DNA of 21,000 nt from DASQUP01 sp035641235. Lineage in GTDB: Bacteria > Actinomycetota > CADDZG01 > WHSQ01. The stretch lies in the NCBI GenBank assembly GCA_035641235.1, contig DASQUP010000049.1, forward strand, positions 1 through 21,000, in the 5' to 3' direction. Both the position numbers and the translations under genes were made by a program. Positions 15,626-21,000 of the stretch are shown here, piece by piece. Positions within the stretch are counted from its first letter, which is position 1; each line of letters starts with the position of its first letter. The notes under the pieces were generated by a model that was not told the origin of the DNA, did not search any database, and saw only the letters and a list, made by a program, of their open reading frames with translations.

Positions 15626-16858
15626 ATGCAACGCAACCTGACGGGCCGCCGGCTGCTTGGGGTCCTGCTGGCGCTCCTGCTGGTGGGCGCATCGGTGCTA
15701 TCTCTTCCTGCCTCGGCTCAGCAGGAACGTCTCGACCAGATCAAGCGGAGGCAGGCGGACCTCGAGCGCAGGATCGATCGCGCCAGGGAACGGCGGGGGC
15801 AGCTCCTCGACCGGATCGGCGTAGTCGACGATCAGCGCTCGGAGGTCGAGGATCAGGTTGCGGTCCTGGACACCGAAATCGCCGCTCTCAACGAGCGGAT
15901 CGACAGAGTGTCTGAGCGCCTGGCCGCGACGCAGAAAAAGCTCGCCGTCTTGCATTCGGAACTCGAGTCAATCCTGGCGCGGCTCGTGGAGCAAACCGAC
16001 ATATTCACGGAGCGCGCCGTTGCCGCATACAAGGCCGGTCCGACCGCGTATCTCGATGGCATCTTCGCCGCAGAGTCTTTCGGCGACGTCGTTCAGCGTT
16101 ATGCGTACTACCAATCAATACTCGACGCGGACTCGGAACTAATAGAGGAGATCGAGGTCCTCCAAAAGGAGACGAGCCAGCGACGAAAGCAGGTCGAGCG
16201 CAAAGAAGAGGAGATTGCCAAAGCCAAGCGCCGGTTAGAAAACGACCGCGCTCGCGTAGCGAGGATCCGATCGGAGCGCGCCGATGCACTGGCTTCACTC
16301 AAGTCGGTTCTGTCCGAGAAGAAGACACTCCTCTCGGATGTTCAGACCAAGAAGAGAAGATGGGAACGGATTCAGGATCAGCTGGATCGCGAGTCTGACG
16401 ATATACAGGCGATCCTCGCCCAACGCTCCTCGTCAGGATCGGCACCCACCGCCGCTGCGCCGTCCTACGGTGGGGGGCAGTTTGCCTGGCCGGCCGCTGG
16501 ACCCGTCACGTCACCATTTGGATATCGAACCCATCCGATCTTCGGAGGCAGGCGTTTGCACACCGGCGTCGATATCGGCGCGCCGTACGGTGCAACCGTC
16601 GTGGCGGCCTCGACCGGCGTGGTTGCCTACGTAGGATCGATGAGCGGTTACGGAAACGTGGTCGTGGTCGATCACGGCGGGGGGGTCGCCACCACCTACA
16701 ACCACCTCTCAGGTTTTGCCGTGAGCTCAGGCCAGCGGGTGTCGCGCGGACAAGCGGTCGCTTCGGTTGGTTGTACCGGCTACTGCACCGGTCCCCACCT
16801 GCATTTCGAGGTGAGGGTCGGCGGGTCGCCGGTTGATCCGATGCCCTACCTGCAGTAA
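15626..16858 (+). CDS. Secreted M23 (LytM) peptidase with coiled-coil, EnvC/PcsB-like architecture
   Basis: A predicted peptidoglycan endopeptidase or hydrolase activator. The 410-residue protein has a signal peptide (residues 1 to about 31, ending SLPASAQQ), a long coiled coil from about 33 to 260 rich in Arg, Glu and Leu, a short Ser/Ala/Pro linker, and an M23 domain from about 290. All zinc and catalytic residues are kept: His312 and Asp316 (HTGVD), His360 (YNH), and His391/His393 (HLHFE). It therefore looks enzymatically active, unlike E. coli EnvC, whose LytM domain is degenerate. Coiled coil plus hydrolase next to ftsEX is the layout expected of an FtsEX-controlled wall enzyme; that partnership is inferred. 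It probably has its own leaderless promoter. Confidence 0.92.
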   Translation: MQRNLTGRRLLGVLLALLLVGASVLSLPASAQQERLDQIKRRQADLERRIDRARERRGQLLDRIGVVDDQRSEVEDQVAVLDTEIAALNERIDRVSERLAATQKKLAVLHSELESILARLVEQTDIFTERAVAAYKAGPTAYLDGIFAAESFGDVVQRYAYYQSILDADSELIEEIEVLQKETSQRRKQVERKEEEIAKAKRRLENDRARVARIRSERADALASLKSVLSEKKTLLSDVQTKKRRWERIQDQLDRESDDIQAILAQRSSSGSAPTAAAPSYGGGQFAWPAAGPVTSPFGYRTHPIFGGRRLHTGVDIGAPYGATVVAASTGVVAYVGSMSGYGNVVVVDHGGGVATTYNHLSGFAVSSGQRVSRGQAVASVGCTGYCTGPHLHFEVRVGGSPVDPMPYLQ

Positions 16859-16875
16859 CGCCTGCCTCAGCCACA

Positions 16876-18117
16876 TTGGAGCCCTCGACCCCTTACCCTT
16901 ATATGTCGATGCCACGCTCTCAAAGAATCCTGTTTGTGGTGCTTGCCGCCTTGAGTCTGGGACTCACAACCTTTGCGGCCGGCTATCTCGCGGGCGGGGC
17001 GGGGGATGACCGGGCTCCGGGCGGAGGCCCAGTCGTCGTGGACGGTGAGATCCCTGAGGGTGAGGGCGCCAAGGTAATAGCCGATGCTCTCGAGAGGATC
17101 CGCGAGGCAGCGGTGGACCCACCGAGCGAATCGTCGCTGGTCAAGGGGGCCATCCGGGGGATGGTGAGGGTCCTACGCAGGTCGGACGATCCCTACGCCC
17201 TCTTCTACACGCCTGAAGGCTATGAGGCCTTCCAGGAGTTGACCACCGGACAGTTTTCGGGGATCGGGGTGTGGGTCAAGCCGCGCGAGAAGCTGCTTGA
17301 GATCGTTTCCGTCCTTCCGGGCACTCCCGCTCAGGAGTCGGGTCTGAAGCGCGGTGACGTGATCCAAACGATCGACGGCGCAGACGTCACGGAAATCAAC
17401 CCGGATGAGGCAGTAGCTCGCATCAAGGGACCCGAGGGTTCCGCTGTGGAGGTCGGTGTCCAAAGAGACGGCGCCGAGCTGAGCTTTTCGATCACCCGGC
17501 GCTCCATCGACCTTCCCAACCTGAGGGCGAAGCTCAACGACGGGAACATCGGCTACCTGCAGCTCTTTGGCTTTGCGCGCGGAGCGGGAGGTCAGCTCCG
17601 CAAGGAGGTCGACCAGCTCATCGATCGTGGGGCGGAGGCGTTCATTCTCGATCTGCGAGACAACGGCGGGGGACTGTTCTCCGAAGCGATCGATGTGGCG
17701 AGCGTCTTCATCGAGGAGGGTGAGATCGTCATCTATCGCGAACAGAAGGCGGACGACATCGTCTACGAGGCCAAGGGTGATGCCTTTGAAGACGTTCCCG
17801 TTGTGGTTCTCGTCAACGAGGGCACGGCAAGCGCGTCGGAGATCGTCGCGGGTGCGCTCCAGGATAAGGACCGTGGAATCGTCGTGGGGACGACCACGTA
17901 CGGGAAGGGTTCCGTTCAGGAGATCATCCCGCTCGCGGATGCATCGGCACTAAAGCTCACGACTGCGGCCTACCTGACGCCGAGCGGCCGCAACATCAAC
18001 GGGAAGGGAATCGAGCCGGACATCAAAGTCGACGCCGGACGCGCGGCCCAGAAGGCGCGCGCAGTTCAGATCCTCCAGGGGATCGTCTTGTCGACCAGCG
18101 GCTCTCAAGGCGGCTAG
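16876..18117 (+). CDS. S41-family C-terminal processing peptidase (CtpA-like)
   Basis: A membrane-anchored PDZ serine protease. Counted from TTG 16876 (413 residues): a single signal-anchor helix at about 17-39, a Gly/Pro-rich linker, a helical segment, a PDZ domain at about 125-205 (SGIGVWV, PAQESGLKRGDVIQTIDG), and the catalytic core with FILDLRDNGGGLFSEAI, the nucleophile Ser319 in EGTASASEI and the general base Lys344 in TYGKGSVQEI. The Ser-Lys spacing of 25 fits the family. ATGs at 16903 and 16909 are in frame and sit right before the anchor, and may be the real start. The gap to the M23 gene is 17 bp, so the two are probably co-transcribed. Substrates cannot be read; related proteases process or degrade wall-hydrolase systems. 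Confidence 0.93.
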   Translation: MEPSTPYPYMSMPRSQRILFVVLAALSLGLTTFAAGYLAGGAGDDRAPGGGPVVVDGEIPEGEGAKVIADALERIREAAVDPPSESSLVKGAIRGMVRVLRRSDDPYALFYTPEGYEAFQELTTGQFSGIGVWVKPREKLLEIVSVLPGTPAQESGLKRGDVIQTIDGADVTEINPDEAVARIKGPEGSAVEVGVQRDGAELSFSITRRSIDLPNLRAKLNDGNIGYLQLFGFARGAGGQLRKEVDQLIDRGAEAFILDLRDNGGGLFSEAIDVASVFIEEGEIVIYREQKADDIVYEAKGDAFEDVPVVVLVNEGTASASEIVAGALQDKDRGIVVGTTTYGKGSVQEIIPLADASALKLTTAAYLTPSGRNINGKGIEPDIKVDAGRAAQKARAVQILQGIVLSTSGSQGG

Positions 18118-18129
18118 GCACCCGGTCTA

Positions 18130-18603
18130 GTGAGTGCTAAGTCGAACGGTTCCGCGACCAAACTGATTGCTCAGAACCGCAAAGCGCGCCACGACTACCT
18201 CATCGAGGAGACCTACGAGGCGGGGCTCGTACTTGTGGGAACCGAGGTGAAGTCGTGCCGCGCCGGCAAGGCAAACCTGGCCGATGCGTATGCCGTCGTC
18301 AAAGACGGCGAGGTATGGCTCCTCGGCTGCCACATAAGCCCCTACTCGCACGGAAACCGGGCCAACCATGACCCCGTGCGTCCGCGCAAGCTACTGCTAC
18401 ACCGCGCCGAGATCGCGAAGCTGAGCGTTGCGACCTCTCAAGAGGGTCGCACGCTTGTGCCGCTTCGCCTCTACTTCAAACACGGGCTCGCAAAGGCCGA
18501 GGTGGCCGTCGCGCGCGGCAAGAAACTGTACGACAAACGACATGCCAAAGCTGAGAAAGACGCGCGTCGGTCGATGCAGCGCGAACTGGGGCGGCGCCGC
18601 TAA
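18130..18603 (+). CDS. smpB: SsrA-binding protein SmpB
   Basis: The partner of tmRNA in rescue of stalled ribosomes. The 157-residue protein shows IAQNRKARHDYLIEETYEAG, LVGTEVKSCRAGKANLADAY, the H(I)SPYSHGN segment and the basic C-terminal tail starting near KKLYDKRHAKAEKDARR, which acts as the codon-anticodon mimic in the mRNA channel. GTG 18130 gives the normal length; it is 12 bases after the protease stop, with only a weak ribosome-binding site. The tmRNA gene lies about 1.8 kb downstream, separated by two minus-strand genes. Confidence 0.96.
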   Translation: MSAKSNGSATKLIAQNRKARHDYLIEETYEAGLVLVGTEVKSCRAGKANLADAYAVVKDGEVWLLGCHISPYSHGNRANHDPVRPRKLLLHRAEIAKLSVATSQEGRTLVPLRLYFKHGLAKAEVAVARGKKLYDKRHAKAEKDARRSMQRELGRRR

Positions 18604-18606
18604 TCT

Positions 18607-18661
18607 CGAACTGTTCGCGACGCCGCGGCGTGGGAAACCTCAGTTCCACGCGAACAGTTCG
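18607..18661. terminator. Bidirectional terminator hairpin between smpB and the DivIVA-like operon
   Basis: A perfect 13-bp stem, 18607-18619 with 18649-18661, begins three bases after the smpB stop and ends two bases before the stop of the minus-strand gene. The loop holds a palindrome (ACGCCGCGGCGT, 18620-18631) and a smaller hairpin. Its position between convergent genes makes a shared terminator the natural reading; no U-tract is present on either strand. Confidence 0.7.
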
Positions 18662-18662
18662 G

Positions 18663-19460
18663 CTATTCGTCGGACGCGTCGATGCGGATGACCTCCGGCG
18701 CGCCGGACGGTTGCGGCTCCATCTCTACTCGAAGTGCCTCGTCGGTGACATTGACCTCAGTGGCGGGGCTGCCGGTTGGCTCCGGCTCGGGCCCGCGCGC
18801 CGCTTCGGCAGCCTCGACCCGCGATGTCAGTTCGTCCAACCTGTTTTTCAGCGCCTGAACCCGGCCGCGCAGCGTCAACTCGGCCTGCTGAAGGCGCCGG
18901 GCCCTCTGCTCCGAATCCTTCGTACGCTCACGGGCATCGAAGTCGGCTGCAGCCTTCACTTTGACCGCGTACTGGCGCGCCTCCTCTTTCATACGCTTGA
19001 TGTCGCGGCGCGCCTCCTGCTGAAGGATCTGACCCTCGGCTTCTGCCAAACGGCGCGCCTGCTCCGCCTGCGCGGTGAGTCGGTCGGCAGCCGCATGGGC
19101 TTCGTCGCGGACCACTAGGGCTTCGGATTCTGCCCGGCGCCGGATATGCTGAGCCTCCTCCCGGTCTCGCCGAGAGCTCTTGTGTGCTTCCTGGAGGATG
19201 TTGGCGGCTTCGGTTTCCGCCATCTTCTTTGCGCGCAGAGCCGCTTCGTTGGCTTCGTCCAGGAGGTCGGCTATATCGCGTCCAAGCGCGTGATAGGGGC
19301 GCTCGGACGCGATTTTGGCGGTCTCTTGTTTGCGGATGAGGCCGCGCATGTCGTTCGCCACCGATTTCAGGAACACGGCGACTTCATCCGGGTCGTAGCC
19401 TCCGTGCGTCGAGGTGAAGGTTGCCTTCTCGATGTCGTCGGGGCTCAGTGGTTCGGACAT
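18663..19460 (-). CDS. DivIVA-like coiled-coil protein (paralogue 1)
   Basis: A 265-residue protein opening with a DivIVA-type N-terminal domain: LSPDDIEKATFTSTHGGYDPDEVAVFL, where the GYDPDEV turn matches the pattern in DivIVA/Wag31 proteins. It is followed by a long Ala/Glu/Arg coiled coil (about 45-215) and an acidic Pro-containing tail. Proteins of this class mark cell poles or septa and organise wall growth in actinobacteria. ATG 19460 has GGAGG eight bases upstream; a TTG directly before it (19463) is in frame but unnecessary. It is the second gene of a minus-strand pair, 34 bases after paralogue 2, and ends at the shared hairpin. No membrane segment is present. Its specific role is unknown. 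Confidence 0.78.
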   Translation of the reverse strand: MSEPLSPDDIEKATFTSTHGGYDPDEVAVFLKSVANDMRGLIRKQETAKIASERPYHALGRDIADLLDEANEAALRAKKMAETEAANILQEAHKSSRRDREEAQHIRRRAESEALVVRDEAHAAADRLTAQAEQARRLAEAEGQILQQEARRDIKRMKEEARQYAVKVKAAADFDARERTKDSEQRARRLQQAELTLRGRVQALKNRLDELTSRVEAAEAARGPEPEPTGSPATEVNVTDEALRVEMEPQPSGAPEVIRIDASDE

Positions 19461-19494
19461 CAATGCGTCCCTCCGCTGAAGTTGTGGCCGGCGA

Positions 19495-20202
19495 CTAGGT
19501 CGGCGTCTTTTCTACCTGCTCTTCGAGCCGGATGGTTTCCGGCTGCTCGGCCGTCACTTGGAGCTCCGCTTCATCTACCGGCCGCGTCTCCTCCGGCGTT
19601 TCCTCTGCCGCCTCGGCCTCAGCGGCCTTCTCTGCAGCCTCGGCCTTAGCCGCCGCCTGTGCGGTTCGCTCCTCCAGAGGCCTCAGGTGGCCGGCGATGT
19701 CCTCGAGCTGACCGCGCAGTGCGCGGATCCGGTCGCGCGACTCGCCCTCCTGGGCCTCTAGTTCGGCAACCCGGTCGTCGGCCTCCTTCGTCCGGCGCGC
19801 CGCGTCCTCGTTCGCCTTCGCCCGGATGGAGGCTGCGTCGGCTTCGGCCTCGGCCCGCATCTGCTTCGCGTCGGCCTGCGCGTCGGCGCGCATCGTGTGG
19901 GCGTCGGCCTGCGCTTCGTCGCGCAAGCGGGCCGCGTCCGTCTCCGCATCGGCTCGCATGCGGCCGGCGTCCGACTCGGCCTCCTTCTTCATTTCCTCTG
20001 ACGAGTCCTTGGCGTGCTGGAGGAGGTTGCCGATCTCTTCGCCCATGTGGGCGTACAGGCGCTCCGACCTCTGGCGCTCCGCCTCTTTCAGGGCGACTTG
20101 CACATTTTTGATGAACGCATCGACCTCGTCTCGGTCGTAACCGCGCAGCGTAGTCGTGAAAACAACGTCTTCGAGCTGGTCAGGCGTGAGAGCGTCACGC
20201 AT
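19495..20202 (-). CDS. DivIVA-like coiled-coil protein with 11-residue repeats (paralogue 2)
   Basis: A 235-residue protein with the DivIVA-type N-terminus LTPDQLEDVVFTTTLRGYDRDEVDAFI (residues 5-31), a helical segment to about 74, six tandem 11-residue repeats at 75-140 of the form A(E/Q)xDAxxMRA(D/E), a second helical stretch (AELEAQEGESRDRIRALRGQL), and an acidic Ala/Glu-rich tail. ATG 20202 has GGAGG six bases upstream on the minus strand. It is the first gene of the two-gene operon, with a likely promoter at 20240-20269. The two paralogues share the N-terminal domain but differ in the rod. The function is inferred as a polar or septal scaffold. Confidence 0.78.
   Translation of the reverse strand: MRDALTPDQLEDVVFTTTLRGYDRDEVDAFIKNVQVALKEAERQRSERLYAHMGEEIGNLLQHAKDSSEEMKKEAESDAGRMRADAETDAARLRDEAQADAHTMRADAQADAKQMRAEAEADAASIRAKANEDAARRTKEADDRVAELEAQEGESRDRIRALRGQLEDIAGHLRPLEERTAQAAAKAEAAEKAAEAEAAEETPEETRPVDEAELQVTAEQPETIRLEEQVEKTPT
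19783..19980 (-). repeat. Six 33-bp coding tandem repeats (hendecad rod)
   Basis: Codons 75-140 of DivIVA-like paralogue 2 form six consecutive 11-codon units, exactly 198 bp. Each unit starts with Ala, has Asp-Ala at positions 4-5 (Asp at 4 in all six) and a hydrophobic residue at position 8 in five of six. The DNA units are similar but not identical (GCGTCGGCCTG-type blocks on the plus strand). Confidence 0.75.
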
Positions 20203-20239
20203 CCGGCACCTCCGTGTGTGTGGCTCCGGCAGGGCTGCC

Positions 20240-20269
20240 AGTTTGGCCCCAGGGCGCGCGGGGTGTCAA
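20240..20269 (-). promoter_or_regulatory. Sigma-70-type promoter of the DivIVA-like operon
   Basis: Reading the minus strand, a perfect TTGACA (20269-20264) is followed after 18 bases by CAAACT (20245-20240), one base off the TANNNT-type -10. Transcription would start near 20233, giving a leader of about 30 bases with a GGAGG site before ATG 20202. Confidence 0.5.
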
Positions 20270-20312
20270 TTCCGTCCATTTCCAGGAATAGGCAGGCCCG
20301 CGCCTCCTCGCG

Positions 20313-20361
20313 TTTCTGTCTGCTCAAAACCGCGGAAAGCGCGGTTCTCAGCGGACAGAAA
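20313..20361. repeat. Near-perfect intergenic hairpin (copy B)
   Basis: Outer arms 20313-20324 and 20350-20361 pair over 12 positions with one G-U; inner arms AACCGCG (20328-20334) and CGCGGTT (20340-20346) pair perfectly around GAAAG. The first 13 bases from 20314 and the last nine to 20360 are identical to the ends of the element at 4380-4487. It lies between the divergent DivIVA-like operon and ssrA, where a terminator would not be expected on either strand. Confidence 0.7.
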
Positions 20362-20393
20362 GGCGATGGGAAGGCCGGCGCGCCGCCAGTCGT

Positions 20394-20399
20394 TAGACT
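20394..20399 (+). promoter_or_regulatory. Possible -10 element of ssrA
   Basis: TAGACT matches TANNNT and would start transcription near 20406, about 26 bases before the mature tmRNA 5' end, consistent with a short leader removed by RNase P. No clear -35 is visible. Confidence 0.35.
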
Positions 20400-20431
20400 A
20401 GGTGCGGACATTGAAAATGGCGTCCCATCTT

Positions 20432-20786
20432 GGGGCTGAACTGGTATCGACCCTGATCGGACCGGGATAGGGGAAGCGAGCCGAGGATTCCGGGTGACCT
20501 CGTTAAACATCTCGGAACATCAATAACTGCCGCTGCGTAAGCACGGTTGCCATCCCTAAATGATGGCCGTCGGCCCGAGATGAGCCTGCGATCTCGGGAC
20601 CCGGCGTCGACTAGCAGGCTTACCGTCTCAAGGATGCTCGAGCCAAAGGACGGGACACCTAACTCGAGCTAGGTCCCCGCCGCCGCCGTCTGCGAGCCGG
20701 CAGGGATCGAAACCCAATCGCGGACTACGCTCGTAGAAGCCCTATCGCGGGGTTGGGGGACCCGGGTTCAATTCCCGGCAGCTCCA
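20432..20786 (+). ncRNA. ssrA: Transfer-messenger RNA (tmRNA)
   Basis: tmRNA rescues stalled ribosomes with SmpB and tags the peptide for degradation. The 5' end GGGGCTGAACTGGTATCGAC and the 3' end GGTTCAATTCCCGGCAGCTCC-A close a 7-bp alanine-type acceptor stem with one G-U. Other elements: PK1 from CGAGG (20482-20486) with CCTCG (20498-20502) and TTCCG (20488-20492) with CGGAA (20513-20517); a post-tag stem GCCATC/GATGGC; PK2 from CCCGAGAT/ATCTCGGG with the loop pairing AGCCTGC/GCAGGCT; PK3 from CCGTC/GACGG with GCTCGAG/CTCGAGC; and the usual GACTACGCTCGTAGAAGC near the 3' end. The mature length is about 355 nt. The terminal CCA is not encoded (CCA is followed by CTTC), so it must be added. 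The tag reading frame is unusual. The gene is on the same strand as smpB. Confidence 0.96.
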
Positions 20787-20788
20787 CT
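20763..20788 (+). repeat. att-like direct repeat, copy 1 (3' end of ssrA)
   Basis: These 26 bases cover the T-arm 3' side and acceptor end of tmRNA plus two bases beyond. They recur at 20854-20879 with one mismatch, and the last 20 bases are identical. The 3' end of ssrA is a well-known integration site for tyrosine recombinases. Confidence 0.7.
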
Positions 20789-20822
20789 TCGTTACGCTGC
20801 CCCGCCTGATCCGACGCCAATT

Positions 20823-20859
20823 CACCCGCCGGGCGGCTGCGCCGCTCCTCCGGCGGGTG
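20823..20859 (+). terminator. Strong G/C hairpin downstream of ssrA
   Basis: CACCCGCCG (20823-20831) pairs perfectly with CGGCGGGTG (20851-20859), and the loop contains GCGGC-TGC-GCCGC. AATT flanks both arms (20819-20822 and 20861-20864). It is well placed to end the ssrA transcript, but has no U-tract and its right arm overlaps the second att-like repeat. Confidence 0.5.
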
Positions 20860-20879
20860 CAATTCCCGGCAGCTCCACT
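20854..20879 (+). repeat. att-like direct repeat, copy 2
   Basis: This copies 20763-20788 with a single T-to-G change at 20859, in what would be the GTTC of the T-loop. Sequence on both outer sides differs from copy 1, so the duplication ends sharply. The distance between copies is 91 bp, leaving only 65 bp between them. Confidence 0.7.
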
Positions 20880-21000
20880 CTGTGGATCTCTCGCGCGTCG
20901 GCACGCCCGCTGCCGGCCTTTCAATCGCGCTTTTTCTTTCTTTGGTCGAAAAGTTGCGGGTGGCGCAGGTTTTGTGCCAAAGAAGCACAATCGTGACCAT
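20880..21000. other. Right-edge sequence without a supported gene
   Basis: No convincing gene is present. The base composition shifts toward runs of T and A compared with the rest of the window. It contains a 47-bp imperfect palindrome at 20938-20984. A minus-strand frame runs through here into ssrA but reads the tmRNA end and is rejected as coding. This may be the start of an acquired region continuing to the right. Confidence 0.35.
20938..20984. repeat. Imperfect 47-bp palindrome
   Basis: TTCTTTGG (20938-20945) pairs with CCAAAGAA (20977-20984); inside, AAAA (20949-20952) pairs with TTTT (20970-20973), and TGCG (20955-20958) with CGCA (20964-20967), around GGTGG. A T-run (20931-20935) lies just before it. 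It could be a terminator for a minus- or plus-strand transcript or a recombinase arm site. Confidence 0.5.

Noticed and set aside
18607..18661. GAACTGTTC and GAACAGTTC as possible LexA (SOS) boxes
   Set aside because: The spacing between half-sites is one base, not the four of the GAAC-N4-GTTC box, and the motifs are simply the two arms of a terminator hairpin between convergent genes.
20521..20560. tmRNA tag in the other two frames (ending ...VAIPK or ...GCHP)
   Set aside because: Neither starts at the position fixed by PK1 nor ends with an alanine-type degron, and the GCTGCGTAA end aligns with the tag end of M. tuberculosis ssrA.
20725..21000. Minus-strand open frames reading through the ssrA 3' end, containing VELPGIEPGSP
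   Set aside because: ELPGIEPG-type peptides are a familiar artefact of translating the complement of tRNA or tmRNA 3' ends. The frame lies across the tmRNA and its duplicated end, has no ribosome-binding evidence and no recognisable domain.
1..21000. CRISPR arrays, transposases, toxin-antitoxin or phage-defence genes
   Set aside because: No regularly spaced repeats and no protein with such domains was seen. Apart from the intergenic elements and the att-like duplication, the window is housekeeping sequence.

Overview
The window looks like a chromosomal segment from a high-G+C actinobacterium (Actinomycetota). Support comes from a WhiB-family regulator, the block whiB / phosphomannomutase / Trm112-like protein / SIS-type isomerase / S-adenosylhomocysteinase / comF / secA, and the block prfB / ftsE / ftsX / smpB / ssrA, both of which resemble known actinobacterial gene orders. 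Two features are less usual for well-studied actinobacteria and may point to a deep branch such as Acidimicrobiia or a relative: a short-form AhcY and a prfB that still carries the +1 frameshift site. Genus-level placement cannot be made from sequence reading alone.

Layout. Positions 1-131 hold the 3' end of an unidentified gene that converges on whiB (minus). From 519 to 4370 a tightly packed plus-strand operon encodes manB, a 56-residue Trm112-like protein, a bifunctional PGI/PMI-type isomerase and AhcY; the junctions are a 2-nt gap or 4-nt start/stop overlaps. A structured intergenic element (4380-4487) separates it from a minus-strand MscS channel gene, which is divergent from comF. An orphan NarL/LuxR-type response regulator precedes secA. 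A FetA/FetB-like ABC exporter pair follows.

From 11521 a plus-strand series runs prfB (in-frame UGA at codon 23), an R2lox-like diiron protein, ftsE, ftsX, a secreted coiled-coil M23 (EnvC-like) hydrolase, an S41 C-terminal processing peptidase and smpB. A two-gene minus-strand operon of DivIVA-like coiled-coil proteins converges on smpB through a 13-bp perfect hairpin. The tmRNA gene ssrA (20432-20786) lies beyond it. After ssrA the 3' end of the tmRNA is repeated 91 bp downstream, the expected trace of site-specific integration at ssrA.

How the genes fit together: mannose-phosphate and methyl-cycle metabolism in the first block; protein export and competence-type functions in the middle; then translation termination and ribosome rescue (prfB, smpB, ssrA) mixed with division and wall remodelling (FtsEX, M23 hydrolase, Ctp protease, DivIVA-like proteins). 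The points most worth a second look are the tmRNA tag frame, which by pseudoknot alignment starts only three alanine codons before a stop; a pair of intergenic hairpin elements with shared ends (4380-4487 and 20314-20360); the R2lox-like gene embedded in the prfB-ftsEX locus; and the att-like duplication after ssrA. I found no CRISPR array, defence system or transposase.
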